DNA from: Caldilineaceae bacterium
GTDB taxonomy: Bacteria > Chloroflexota > Anaerolineae > Caldilineales > Caldilineaceae
Reading direction: 5' to 3'
NCBI GenBank assembly: GCA_019637645.1
Contig: JAHBVH010000057.1
Location: 1-53,367, forward strand
DNA: 53,367 nucleotides
The notes under the pieces were generated by a model. It saw only the letters and a program-made list of their open reading frames with translations, was not told the DNA's origin and searched no databases. Below, one piece after another: positions 18,251 through 26,566 of this stretch (positions are counted from its first letter, which is position 1; each line of letters starts with the position of its first letter). The translations under genes were made by a program, and so were the position numbers.

Positions 18251-20113
18251 CTATTTTTTAAAGTAGCTGCCAAACTCATCCTCTTCGTCGAAGCCAGAGC
18301 GTCGCTTCTTCTTTTTCGCCTTTGGAGCCTTGTCGGCTTTTTCTGGCGTGCTCTTTTTAACTTTTTTCGCCTTACCTTTGCCCTTTTGGTCGGCGCCTTC
18401 CGTCCAAATGTCTTCATCTTCGTCTTCGTCAATCCCAGCCAACAGCTCTTCTGGAATCACGAAATCGGCCTCTTCGAAGTTGACTTCACGCCGTCGTTGG
18501 GCCATACGTGCCCGTAACATATCTGCGGTAATCACTTGTGGCAACTCATCGGGTAGCGTCATCTCGTCGCTGATCGGCTCGTCATCGGCTTCTATCACAG
18601 CCGGTGGGATGGCTTCGACAGGTGCTGGCTCTTCGTCGCGCTCTTCGTCAATGGGCGTAAAGCTATCCAACTCATCGACCTCGCTAAAGGCGGCGACTTC
18701 AGGGGTCAAGGCAATTTCACCTTTGGCCGCCTCTAACGCTGCGGACCAAGCGTCTTCGGTAGAGCGACTGGCCGGTCGTTCGGCCAGTTCATCGATGTTG
18801 GGCAAGTTCGGCAAAATATTGCCTTCGCGAACTTCGTCGAGCGGAGGAAAGACGTTGTCCAACCCTGGCACGCCAAACGCGTCCTTCACCTCATCATCGT
18901 CAGCGATGCCATCATTGAGCGATTGGGCCACTTCCCAGAGCCGATCATTCGATGTAGACTGTTGTTCGCTGAGCAGAATCCGTTCGGCCACGCTAAGGAG
19001 ATCATCCGATTTCCGAATAACCTCGGCCTTCGCCCGCTCAAAGACCAGTTGATCCAGCCCTTCGGCTTTGGCTTCGCTCTCACTCTTAATATCAATGCGC
19101 CATCCGGTCAGTTTGGCCGCGAGACGGGCGTTTTGACCTTCTTTGCCAATCGCCAAACTCAATTGACGATCAGGCACCACCACAATGGCCGTCTTCAGTG
19201 AGCTTTTTTCATCTAAGATGACATTGCTCACCTTGGCCGGGCTCAAAGCATTGGAAATATAGGTGGCCGGATCGGCGCTCCACTCGACGACATCGATCTT
19301 CTCGTTGGCCAGTTCGTTGACAATATTCTGAATACGCAGGCCACGCATCCCGACACAACTGCCCACCGGATCGACACCAGGCACTGTAGCCACTACAGAA
19401 GCCTTGCTCCGTGCGCCCGGCTCGCGCGCAATCGATTTGATCTCGACAATGCCGTCGCGCACTTCCGGAATCTCTTGTTCCATCAGGCGGCGCAGCAGAT
19501 TCCGATGGGTTCGGCTTAGTTTAATGACCGGCCCCCGCGTACTCTTGTGGACATCAACCACGTAGACCCTGATGTAGTCGCCCCGGCGCAGCTTTTCCGT
19601 CGTGATCTGCTCGTCGCGCATCATCAATACTTCGTGCTTTTCGTCGAGCAAAATCGTGACAGCGCCCGATTGAGCATCAATGCTCCGCACTTGGGCGCGG
19701 ACAATTTCCCCAACTTGATGAGCAAAATTTTCGTACACATTGTCACGTTCGGCTTCGCGAATGCGCTGTAGGATCACCTGCTTCGCCGTTTGCGCAGCAA
19801 TCCGACCAAAGTCGTCAGGATGTGTCTCCACGCGGATGACATCGCCCAACTTGGCGGTCGGCTGGATTTTGCGCGCCTCTGCTTCCAGGATTTCCGTACG
19901 CACATTGAAAAGCTCTTCGACCACTTCGCGTTCAGCAAAAATGCGCATATCGCCGGTGACGCGGTCGACTTCCGATGAGACGTTGGCAACCGAACCATAA
20001 TTGCGCTTATAGGCCGAAACAAGTGCTGCCTCAATGGCCGTAAAGATCACTTCACGGTCGAGCCCCTTATCGGTGGCAACCTGATTAATGCCAGCGATTA
20101 AAGCTTTTGACAT
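18251..20113 (-). CDS. nusA: Transcription termination/antitermination factor NusA
   Basis: 620 aa. The N-terminal RNA-polymerase-binding domain ([29 protein letters not shown]) is followed by S1 ([12 protein letters not shown]...), then two KH domains with [22 protein letters not shown] and [25 protein letters not shown]. The core ends near residue 350. A tail of about 250 residues follows; its second half is strongly acidic ([18 protein letters not shown]) and it ends with a lysine-rich stretch ([21 protein letters not shown]). Long acidic NusA tails occur in several phyla and can be autoinhibitory, but this one is distinctive. AAGGGG lies 12 bases upstream of the ATG. rimP is not upstream. 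Confidence 0.96.
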   Translation of the reverse strand: MSKALIAGINQVATDKGLDREVIFTAIEAALVSAYKRNYGSVANVSSEVDRVTGDMRIFAEREVVEELFNVRTEILEAEARKIQPTAKLGDVIRVETHPDDFGRIAAQTAKQVILQRIREAERDNVYENFAHQVGEIVRAQVRSIDAQSGAVTILLDEKHEVLMMRDEQITTEKLRRGDYIRVYVVDVHKSTRGPVIKLSRTHRNLLRRLMEQEIPEVRDGIVEIKSIAREPGARSKASVVATVPGVDPVGSCVGMRGLRIQNIVNELANEKIDVVEWSADPATYISNALSPAKVSNVILDEKSSLKTAIVVVPDRQLSLAIGKEGQNARLAAKLTGWRIDIKSESEAKAEGLDQLVFERAKAEVIRKSDDLLSVAERILLSEQQSTSNDRLWEVAQSLNDGIADDDEVKDAFGVPGLDNVFPPLDEVREGNILPNLPNIDELAERPASRSTEDAWSAALEAAKGEIALTPEVAAFSEVDELDSFTPIDEERDEEPAPVEAIPPAVIEADDEPISDEMTLPDELPQVITADMLRARMAQRRREVNFEEADFVIPEELLAGIDEDEDEDIWTEGADQKGKGKAKKVKKSTPEKADKAPKAKKKKRRSGFDEEDEFGSYFKK

Positions 20114-20341
20114 AGCGATGACTACCCCTTACCACTATTCCCCATCCGCCTTTTATCTTGTCTGCGCTATTGTGCATCAATGCTGCAGGCCAAAACAAAA
20201 GCTTTTAGAACGACAACATCACTAATACATGATACGACATGAGACCGAATCGCACGCCATTCATGAACTTGCGCTAAACATAAACCTGTTCTATGAATGT
20301 GGCAATCAAAATGACCGAAGAAGAAGTCCCCTACAATAAGA

Positions 20342-20362
20342 AAAGTGGGGTGCCCCCACTTT
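20342..20362 (-). terminator. Rho-independent terminator upstream of nusA
   Basis: AAAGTGGGG (20342-20350) pairs with CCCCACTTT (20354-20362) with a 3-base loop. Read on the minus strand it is followed by a T-rich run (TTTTCTTATTG). It would stop read-through from the upstream oxidoreductase operon into nusA. Confidence 0.7.
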
Positions 20363-20801
20363 GCTCGACGTACTTCTCTGCTACTCGTTCACCCCAAATT
20401 CTTGTAGACTCGCTGCTAGCCACCTAGCCACATCCGTTACCCTTCCGAGCGAAACAATTCGGGACGGCTATGATTCTAGGATGCATCCAGTCACAAGAAT
20501 ATCCTACAAAGTCATTAGATAATACCATACTTTGTTGTGAATCGCAAGTTTGATGCTAGATTCGTTGGATCAATCCAGCCATTCGACCCAGCCATTCGAC
20601 CCTGGCAGCTAGCCGACAACTTGGGCAGGACCGCAATGGAAACAATGTGGCGCGGAACAAGGCGAGGAAAAGGCGACGGCGTCACCACGGAACTGTTGGG
20701 TGATGACGCCGTCATGGGGAGCTTAGACAGAGCGTAGGCTGCCAACAACAGACAGATGGAAAGGGCGGGCCCTCGCCATCAAGCGCTCGTCTGACAGGCT
20801 A

Positions 20802-20868
20802 GTGCTGCGTGAGGCGTGAGACGTGAAGCCAGGACTGGTTGGCTTGCCAGTCTAGCTCCACGCAGCAC
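20802..20868. repeat. Palindromic repeat after oxidoreductase gene (repeat family D)
   Basis: GTGCTGCGTG (20802-20811) pairs with CACGCAGCAC (20859-20868), with an inner AAGCCA/TGGCTT stem. The same GTGCTGCGTGA word with GCGTGAGACGTGA-like extensions occurs in the 22100-22174 palindrome. Here it lies just beyond the 3' end of the oxidoreductase gene at 20886. Confidence 0.6.
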
Positions 20869-20885
20869 GCATATTCGCAACACGT

Positions 20886-22082
20886 TTAATACTTACAAGC
20901 GATTTGGCGGCCCTTTTCCGCCGATTCGACCACGGCATCGCAGATGACAGCGGCGCGATAGCCGTCTTCAAAATCGGCCCCAATCGGCGAGACTGGCTTG
21001 TCATTGACAATACAGTCGAGCAAATGGGTGATCTCATGGGCAAAGGTGTGTTCCCAACCGATCATGTGTCCCTGAGGCCACCAATTTTCCCACCAAGGGT
21101 GGTATCCTTCGGAGACCAACACATTGTGAAAGCCTTGGGTCTCTTTGGGCTCTTCACCAACCCAGAAGACTTCGAGTTCGTTGAGCCGTTCTAGGTTAAA
21201 GACAATGCTGCCTTTTTCGGCGTTGATCTCCAAACGCTGACCATTTTTGCGGCCACCGGCAAAGCGCGTCGCTTCCAACGTGCCCAACGCGCCATTCTCA
21301 AATTCCACGACCGAAGCAAAGGCATCATCGACATCGACCTTGCCCATGCCGCCTTTGCCATCGGGGCGTTCCTTGATAAAGGTCTTGGTCATGGCGCTGA
21401 CACTGGCAATTTCACCGACGAGGTAGCGGGCCAGATCGATAATATGCGCGCCTAGGTCGCCGAGCGCGCCGCTGCCAGCTTGGTCCTTTTGCAAACGCCA
21501 AATCATGGGCGTGCCATAGTGGGGCATAATCCACTCTTGGAGATAGACCGCGCGGAAGTGGTAAATTTGCCCCAACGCGCCACTCTCCACTAATTTGCGG
21601 ATCTGGCGAATGGCTGGCACAAAGCGATAGTTAAAGGCCACCATGTTTTTGACCCCAGTCGCCAGCACTTCATCGCGCATGCGCTTGGATTCATCTGCCG
21701 TGCGCCCAAGCGGTTTTTCACACAAGACATGCTTGCCAGCCTTGGCCGCGGCAATGCTCGGCTCGGCATGGGCATCATTGGGGCCACCATTATCAAACAA
21801 CTGGATGCGGTCGTCGTTGATCAGTGCGCGCCAGTCGGTGTAATAGCTGGCATAGCCGTAGCGCTTGGCGGCTTCCTTCACCGCGGCTTCGTTGCGGCCC
21901 GCAATGCCAATCAATTTGGGAATGGCCGGGGGCGGATACATCATGTGGGGGATGGTAAGCATGGCATGGCTGTGGGCTTTCCCCATAAAGGCATAGCCCA
22001 ACATGCCAACGCCAACTTCTGGCACACTGCCACTTGCTTTGGCGTCGGCCATCGAAGTGAAACCGCCGGAACGTTCACTCAT
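20886..22082 (-). CDS. Gfo/Idh/MocA-family NAD(P)-dependent oxidoreductase
   Basis: 398 aa from ATG 22082, with AAGGAGAG seven bases upstream; the longer open frame runs through a palindrome and is not used. The N-terminal Rossmann domain shows VGVGMLGYAFMGKAHSHAML (a GxGxxG variant) and IGIAGRNEAA. The family's catalytic-lysine motif appears as VLCEKPLGRTADE, followed by NYRFVPAIRQIR. The C-terminal domain has GALGDLGAHIIDLARYLVGE with the conserved Asp and His. Members oxidise or reduce sugars, inositols and related polyols. It is the distal gene of a five-gene minus-strand set and shares it with a second member at 24327. Confidence 0.92.
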   Translation of the reverse strand: MSERSGGFTSMADAKASGSVPEVGVGMLGYAFMGKAHSHAMLTIPHMMYPPPAIPKLIGIAGRNEAAVKEAAKRYGYASYYTDWRALINDDRIQLFDNGGPNDAHAEPSIAAAKAGKHVLCEKPLGRTADESKRMRDEVLATGVKNMVAFNYRFVPAIRQIRKLVESGALGQIYHFRAVYLQEWIMPHYGTPMIWRLQKDQAGSGALGDLGAHIIDLARYLVGEIASVSAMTKTFIKERPDGKGGMGKVDVDDAFASVVEFENGALGTLEATRFAGGRKNGQRLEINAEKGSIVFNLERLNELEVFWVGEEPKETQGFHNVLVSEGYHPWWENWWPQGHMIGWEHTFAHEITHLLDCIVNDKPVSPIGADFEDGYRAAVICDAVVESAEKGRQIACKY

Positions 22083-22099
22083 GATCTTCTCTCCTTGAA

Positions 22100-22174
22100 G
22101 TGCTGCGTGAAACGTGAAACGTGCTGCGTGATTCGTATAAATCCTGAACCACGTTTCACGCAGCACGTTTCACG
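22100..22174. repeat. Long imperfect palindrome between isomerase and oxidoreductase genes (repeat family D)
   Basis: CGTGAAACGTGCTGCGTGA (22113-22131) pairs with 22156-22174 in a stem of about 19 bp. The left arm is preceded by another GTGCTGCGTGAAACGTG copy, so the word GTGAAACGTG occurs repeatedly. The element fills the spacer between two genes read in the same direction. Confidence 0.75.
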
Positions 22175-22181
22175 TTATGCT

Positions 22182-23180
22182 TTATTCTTTGGCAAACGCC
22201 GCGTCAAAGGCAACGTTCGATGCCGTAAAGTCATTCTTGCGCACAACACTCAGGGCTTCTTGTGCGCCAAATTCGCGATCCATGCCGCTGTCTTCCCATT
22301 CAATCGAAAGCGGGCCTTGGTAGCCAATGCGGTTGAGTTCACGGATGATCGGATCCCACTTCACATCCCCATGCCCAGGCGAGACAAAGTCCCAACCGCG
22401 GCGGCGATCCCCAAAGTCCAGATGAGAGGAGAGGATGCTATTGCGCCCAGTGAGGTGGACGCGTGAGTCTTTGATGTGGGCGTGGTAGATGCGATCACCA
22501 AATTCGTGAATAAATTCAGCCGGATCGACGAATTGATGGATGAGGTGGCTGGGATCAAAGTTCGCGCCAAAAGCTGGGTGACCATTCACAGCATCAATCG
22601 CCCGTTGGAAGGTAATAATGTCATAGGCGATCTCGGTGGGGTGAACTTCGAGACCGAAGCGGATGCCATCCGCTTGGAAGGAATCGAGAATGGGAGTCCA
22701 GCGTTGGGCAAAATCCACATAGCCTTGGTTAATATCTTCTTGGCTGGTGGGCGGGAAGAAATAGAGCTTGGCCCAGACGCTGCTGCCCGTAAAGCCATTG
22801 ACCACATTGACGCCGAAGAGTTTAGCGGCTTTGCCCGTGTCAATGATCTCTTGGGCCGCCCGCTGGCGCACGCCTTCGGGATCGCCATCACCCCAGAGCC
22901 GTGGCGGTAAAATACGGCTGTGGCGTTCGTCAATCGGATCACAAACACACTGGCCGACCAAATGGTTGCTGATCGCCCAACAGCCCAAGTTATACTTTTC
23001 TAAGAGGTCGCGCTTGCGGCGGACATAGCCATCGTCGGAAAGCGCCTTGTCCACTTCAAAGTGGTCGCCCCAACAGGCCAGCTCGAGGCCATCAAAGCCC
23101 CAAGCACTCACCTTTTGAGCCAGCGTTTCCAGGGGGAGATCAGCCCATTGGCCGGTAAAGAGCGTTACTGGTCTTGCCAT
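22182..23180 (-). CDS. Sugar phosphate isomerase/epimerase (xylose-isomerase-like TIM barrel)
   Basis: 332 aa from ATG 23180 with AGGAG eight bases upstream; the open frame continues to 23285 but without support. The AP-endonuclease-2/IolE-like TIM barrel is visible as [55 protein letters not shown] and [13 protein letters not shown]. The Glu, Asp, His and Glu of these strands form the metal site in the family. Cytoplasmic. Its partners are two Gfo/Idh/MocA oxidoreductases, a combination typical of inositol or unusual-sugar catabolism; the substrate is unknown. Confidence 0.9.
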   Translation of the reverse strand: MARPVTLFTGQWADLPLETLAQKVSAWGFDGLELACWGDHFEVDKALSDDGYVRRKRDLLEKYNLGCWAISNHLVGQCVCDPIDERHSRILPPRLWGDGDPEGVRQRAAQEIIDTGKAAKLFGVNVVNGFTGSSVWAKLYFFPPTSQEDINQGYVDFAQRWTPILDSFQADGIRFGLEVHPTEIAYDIITFQRAIDAVNGHPAFGANFDPSHLIHQFVDPAEFIHEFGDRIYHAHIKDSRVHLTGRNSILSSHLDFGDRRRGWDFVSPGHGDVKWDPIIRELNRIGYQGPLSIEWEDSGMDREFGAQEALSVVRKNDFTASNVAFDAAFAKE

Positions 23181-23283
23181 TGTGTTACTCCTGAAATGAT
23201 GGTGCTCATCGGATGAACTGGTGTCAACCCCAGTTAGCACACGCATTTGCGATGAGCCGGTGATTAAGAGATTGGAAGAGCTC

Positions 23284-23315
23284 ACACCGGCCAGGTTTTT
23301 GAAAGCTGGTCAGGT
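23284..23315. repeat. Imperfect hairpin between PanB-like and isomerase genes (repeat family A)
   Basis: An imperfect stem pairs CACCGGCCAG (from 23284) with CTGGTCAGGTG (to 23315) around TTTTTGAAAG. It resembles the family A core CAGGTTTTGAAA. It lies 14 bases downstream of the PanB-like... stop side (23330) in the spacer before the isomerase start. Confidence 0.5.
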
Positions 23316-23329
23316 GCAAGGGTGCCTTG

Positions 23330-24121
23330 TCAAAGCTTTTCTAAGGCCGTGAGGAATTTTTCGTATTCCTCCTCTTTGATTTCAACACTATTGCTCGTGG
23401 CGGGAAAGGCCCCCGATTGGACATCGGCGGCATACTCTTTAAAGGCCGCAATGCGTTCTTCTTGGAGGCGTTGAAATTCGCTGTAGAAATCACGATAGAC
23501 CTTTGCATGGCGCGGGATATGGTTGCGATGGGTGCCCAGAATGTCCATGCCAAAGAGATATTGGGCGTCACAATGGGGGCCGCTCCCCATGGAGATGACC
23601 AACAATTGGACCCGTTTGGTGATCGCGGCAGCAATGGCGTGGGGCACCACTTCCATCTCGACGCCAATGGCCCCGGCTTCTTGGTGGGCTAGCGTATGCT
23701 GGTAGACCCACAGAGCTTGCTCGGCGGTTTTGCCCACCGCCCGAAAGCCGCCCGTCCAGGTGCGCTTTTGGGGAATTAACCCCACATGGCCCACAACCGG
23801 AATGCCTTCGCGGGCCATGGCTGCAATAAAATCGGTGCTCATACAGGCGTAGACCGCATCCGCGCCCGCGTTTAACGCCTTAAAACCACTGCGAATGGCC
23901 TCTTCCGCGGAAGCAACATCACCATAGCGCAGCCCCAGGGTCAGAAAAGTGTTGGGCGCGGCCTCGCGGATCTCTTTCGTTTGGCTGCCCATGCCGGTCA
24001 CGAGCAGATCGATACCAGCCGCTTCACAGGCAGCCGCTTCCTCGGCAGAGGTGACTAAGACTTCCGTCAGTTGGCGTTTACCTTTAAGATCCAACAACTC
24101 TTTGACGGTTAACCGTGGCAT
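23330..24121 (-). CDS. PanB-fold protein lacking canonical metal ligands (ketopantoate hydroxymethyltransferase-like)
   Basis: 263 aa. The second half matches PanB closely: GIPVVGHVGLIPQ, GGFRAVGKTAEQAL, AHQEAGAIGVEMEVVP (keeping the catalytic-base Glu) and SMGSGPHCDAQYLFGMDILG. In the first half, the positions that hold the Mg-binding acids of E. coli PanB (Asp45 in LVGDS, Asp84 in LLADLP, Glu114 in KIEGG) appear here as LLVTGMGS, FLTLGLRYG and AVYACMST. So the usual metal site appears lost. A C-terminal tail of about 40 residues is Lys/Glu-rich. The PanB/PEP-mutase superfamily includes other C-C or P-C bond enzymes, and this member may act on something other than ketoisovalerate. Co-oriented with oxidoreductase, isomerase and PhyH genes. 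Confidence 0.78.
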   Translation of the reverse strand: MPRLTVKELLDLKGKRQLTEVLVTSAEEAAACEAAGIDLLVTGMGSQTKEIREAAPNTFLTLGLRYGDVASAEEAIRSGFKALNAGADAVYACMSTDFIAAMAREGIPVVGHVGLIPQKRTWTGGFRAVGKTAEQALWVYQHTLAHQEAGAIGVEMEVVPHAIAAAITKRVQLLVISMGSGPHCDAQYLFGMDILGTHRNHIPRHAKVYRDFYSEFQRLQEERIAAFKEYAADVQSGAFPATSNSVEIKEEEYEKFLTALEKL

Positions 24122-24173
24122 GAATCCACTCCCCTTATCCAGCGTGAGATTAAAATAGGAATTACGTAGTAGC

Positions 24174-24206
24174 AGACCCGACAGGTTTGGAAAACCTGTC
24201 AGGTCT
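24174..24206. repeat. Near-perfect palindrome before the PanB-like gene (repeat family A)
   Basis: Left arm from 24174 (AGACCCGACAGGTTT) pairs with the right arm to 24206, with one mismatch in a stem of about 15 bp. The CGACAGGTTT/AAAACCTGTC core is almost identical to the palindrome at 14618. It sits in the spacer between two same-strand genes. Confidence 0.75.
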
Positions 24207-24280
24207 CTGTCACCCAGCCAACAACATAACGCCTATCCATAAAAATAAAAATCAGTCAACGTAGCCCAGTACTTATCGTT

Positions 24281-24326
24281 ACTGCCCTCTGTCTTCTACC
24301 CTACTATCCTCTGCCCTACTGTCCTC
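24281..24326. repeat. Polypyrimidine repeat directly after an oxidoreductase stop codon (repeat family C)
   Basis: Strings of CTGTCTTCTAC, CTGCCCTACT and GTCCTCTT run right up to the stop codon at 24327. On the minus strand this reads as GAGGACAGTAGGGCAGAGGA, matching the GACAGAAGGCAGAAGACAG pattern at 26801 and 53323. Confidence 0.6.
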
Positions 24327-25310
24327 TTACACTCCAGCGTGAACAACCGCACCACGCTCAAACGACCGAACGACATCGAAGACAATGCCCAATGACTTGA
24401 TATTGTCCTGACAGGTCGTAACGGGCGCTTTGCCGTGAGTAACTGCCTCGTAAAATTCGTGAAGCAGATACGCTTGATCGGTCCGTTCCATGGCAACCGT
24501 CGCTACCGGCACCGCTTCTGCCCCGGTGAGTTGGGTGAAGACTTGGCTATTGACCATGGCAACTACTCCTTGGCTGCCCTCAAAGCGCCAATTGGCATTC
24601 CAATCGGTCTCCCGCCCTTGGGAACACCACGAACCGTCATAGGAGACCGTAACACCATTGGCAAAGGTCAGTAACACCGCGGCAGAGGCATCGCCCTTAA
24701 ACCAGCTCCACGGCGGATTCCAACTGCGCCCAAAGATGGCAACGGGGTCGCTGCCCAGGAAAAAGCGCATGAGGTCAAAGTGATGGATCGCCATGTCGAT
24801 AATGAGCGGGTAGGGCATCTCCTCGCGAAAGCCGCCAAAGTGGGGACCCTTGAAAAATTCGACATGGACCGCGCCGATCTCGCCCACGACGCCCGAAGCC
24901 AATGCCTGTTTCAGCGTCTGGATCGGTGGCTTGTAGCGATAGTTTTGGGTGACCATGTGCAGGACACCGGTTCGGTTCGCGGCATCGACAATGGCCTGTG
25001 CCGTCTCGCGCGTATCGGCCAGCGGTTTTTCCGAAAGCACCGGCAAACCAGCCTCCAATGCTTCGATTGAGACTGCCTTATGAAATTGGGGTGGCGTCAC
25101 ATTGATCACGCCGTCGGCCTCTATCTCGCGGAGGGCAGCCCCAAGTGATTTGTAGATACGACGACCATCCAGGCCGTATTGCGTGACCTGCTCCGCCGCG
25201 ACTTGCGCGTTGACTTCGACAAAGCCAGCATATTCGACGACCGGTGAGGATTGAACGGCGCGTAACCAAGCGTTGCCCATGCCGCCAATCCCAACTTGAA
25301 TAACCTTCAT
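24327..25310 (-). CDS. Gfo/Idh/MocA-family oxidoreductase
   Basis: 327 aa from ATG 25310 (weak AGGG upstream). The long open frame above it is antisense noise from PhyH. The start reads MKVIQVGIGGMGNAWLRAV, a classic dinucleotide-binding beta-alpha-beta unit. VLSEKPLADTRETAQ carries the catalytic-lysine motif and NYRYKPPIQTL follows. The C-terminal domain has PYPLIIDMAIHHFDLMRFFLGSDP with the conserved Asp-His pair. It starts 43 bases downstream of the PhyH gene, so the two are probably cotranscribed. The sequence is only distantly similar to the other family member at 20886, suggesting they catalyse different steps. Confidence 0.92.
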   Translation of the reverse strand: MKVIQVGIGGMGNAWLRAVQSSPVVEYAGFVEVNAQVAAEQVTQYGLDGRRIYKSLGAALREIEADGVINVTPPQFHKAVSIEALEAGLPVLSEKPLADTRETAQAIVDAANRTGVLHMVTQNYRYKPPIQTLKQALASGVVGEIGAVHVEFFKGPHFGGFREEMPYPLIIDMAIHHFDLMRFFLGSDPVAIFGRSWNPPWSWFKGDASAAVLLTFANGVTVSYDGSWCSQGRETDWNANWRFEGSQGVVAMVNSQVFTQLTGAEAVPVATVAMERTDQAYLLHEFYEAVTHGKAPVTTCQDNIKSLGIVFDVVRSFERGAVVHAGV

Positions 25311-25353
25311 AGACCCTGTTTTTCTGATTGGTGCGTTTGAATAAACCAGCGTG

Positions 25354-26199
25354 TTAGGGCACAGCGACCATTTCGACCACGGGGGTGCCATCTTGGTCCA
25401 CCCAAACGCCGCAGCTGCTCCCCTGTTCACTGACGCCAAGTTTGACTTCACGGCCATCCATGCGCAGGACGGGATGAAAAAATTCCGCCACTTTCTCGGC
25501 CTCGCCCACGACATAATGCCCAATCAATGAACGCCGGAAGCGCGCCTGGCTTACATTGGGATAGCTGCCGTGGATCAGTTGACCATTAAAGAAAAAGACA
25601 TCCCCTGGCGCCATGAGCACGGGTACCGAGTGCATCTCTGCGGGGAGTGGCACGGTAACATCGGTAAAGCTTTGGCTGATGTCGGCTTTGGTGGTACAAA
25701 GCAAGGGTAGTTTATGGCTACGCGGCACAACTTGCATGCAGCCATTCTCCTCATCACAGCGGTCGAGCGCCATCCATGCAGCCAGACAGGTACCCGGTTG
25801 CACCCGTAAATAATATTGGTCTTGGTGCAATGCTTGGCCGCGTGAGCCCGGCGGTTTAAAGTAGAGCATGGTCTGCACAGCATAGGGCTCACGGCCCAAC
25901 AGGGCGCTCATGCATTGGTTGAGCCGTTGGTCGATGAGCCATTGCAGGCTTAATTCATCCCAACGATGCATATGAATCATGCGCGGGAATTTTTTCAAAG
26001 GATCGGTGCTGGTGGCATTGACGCCCGCAAAATCGCCGGGCAGATCTCCTTGTGCCCGTAGCGCCATGTAATGCTCTAGATACCGAGCTACTTCTTCTGC
26101 GGAGAAGAGCCCTGGCACCACCACATAGCCCTCCGTCTGAAATTGTTGTTGATAAACAGAGAAATCGCTGGGCAACACGGGATGATCGATCCTTTCCAA
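25354..26199 (-). CDS. Phytanoyl-CoA dioxygenase (PhyH) family Fe(II)/2-oxoglutarate oxygenase
   Basis: 281 aa. The double-stranded beta-helix iron site is intact: His125 and Asp127 in LHQDQYYL, His210 in GQLIHGSYPN, and Arg in RFRRSLIGHY for 2-oxoglutarate. The family N-terminal pattern FQTEGYVVVPGLFSAEEVARY is present. No ATG lies near the start; the TTG at 26199 is the longest option, and a GTG at 26178 is a reasonable alternative. Bacterial PhyH proteins hydroxylate varied small molecules. As first gene of a set with two oxidoreductases, an isomerase and a PanB-like protein, it may open the pathway by hydroxylating or demethylating the substrate (inference). Confidence 0.9.
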   Translation of the reverse strand: MERIDHPVLPSDFSVYQQQFQTEGYVVVPGLFSAEEVARYLEHYMALRAQGDLPGDFAGVNATSTDPLKKFPRMIHMHRWDELSLQWLIDQRLNQCMSALLGREPYAVQTMLYFKPPGSRGQALHQDQYYLRVQPGTCLAAWMALDRCDEENGCMQVVPRSHKLPLLCTTKADISQSFTDVTVPLPAEMHSVPVLMAPGDVFFFNGQLIHGSYPNVSQARFRRSLIGHYVVGEAEKVAEFFHPVLRMDGREVKLGVSEQGSSCGVWVDQDGTPVVEMVAVP

Positions 26200-26378
26200 C
26201 TAGCGATCTAGCAGACGCTCGCTACACAGGAAAAATCCACGCGCTAGCCTGTCGTTCTCCGACATAGCCAAGGGTACTGCCCATAGACTAGGGCCAACGA
26301 CGGACATACAGCGCGATATGGAAGATTCACAGCAGGTTGATATTGGATGCATAGCCAACGGTTGTAGGAGCTTGCAAA

Positions 26379-26405
26379 CTTGGGATAGAATAAGTCTATC
26401 CCAAG
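26379..26405. promoter_or_regulatory. Perfect 11-bp palindrome in the divergent spacer, possible operator
   Basis: CTTGGGATAGA (26379-26389) is the exact reverse complement of 26395-26405, with a 5-base ATAAG centre. It lies in the 367-base spacer between the PhyH operon (minus) and a methyltransferase (plus). Both genes point away, so it is not an ordinary terminator; an operator is a plausible reading. No regulator gene is next to it. The rest of the spacer shows no gene. Confidence 0.4.
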
Positions 26406-26566
26406 CTGCTTGGCCTGTCAAACGGGCTGCAAATGGTAAAGACTATTTGCTTCTGGTCGCGCAAGGAGAGGATATTGCTTGCGCGTAAAGGGCAAAATTG
26501 AACGGCAGCCCGCCTGATTGTTATACTTCATGGAAAGCATAAAGAGCAGCAATGAGGGGATAATCA

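Larger units (their letters stand above)
20114..20885. other. Gene-free region upstream of nusA
   Basis: 772 bases without a credible gene. Short frames on both strands (about 66-77 codons near 20515-20750) lack family resemblance and ribosome-binding sites. The region holds a good minus-strand terminator (20342-20362), a short direct repeat of CAGCCATTCGACC near 20575-20602, and a family D palindrome (20802-20868). The nusA promoter should lie between the terminator and 20113. The usual rimP gene is missing here. Confidence 0.5.

Noticed and set aside
18330..19052. 240-codon serine-rich plus-strand frame opposite nusA
   Set aside because: Serine richness is the reverse reading of the acidic and alanine-rich NusA tail; a shadow.
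21729..22466. 245-codon plus-strand frame across the family D palindrome
   Set aside because: It runs through two convincing minus-strand genes and their spacer palindrome, with no start signal.
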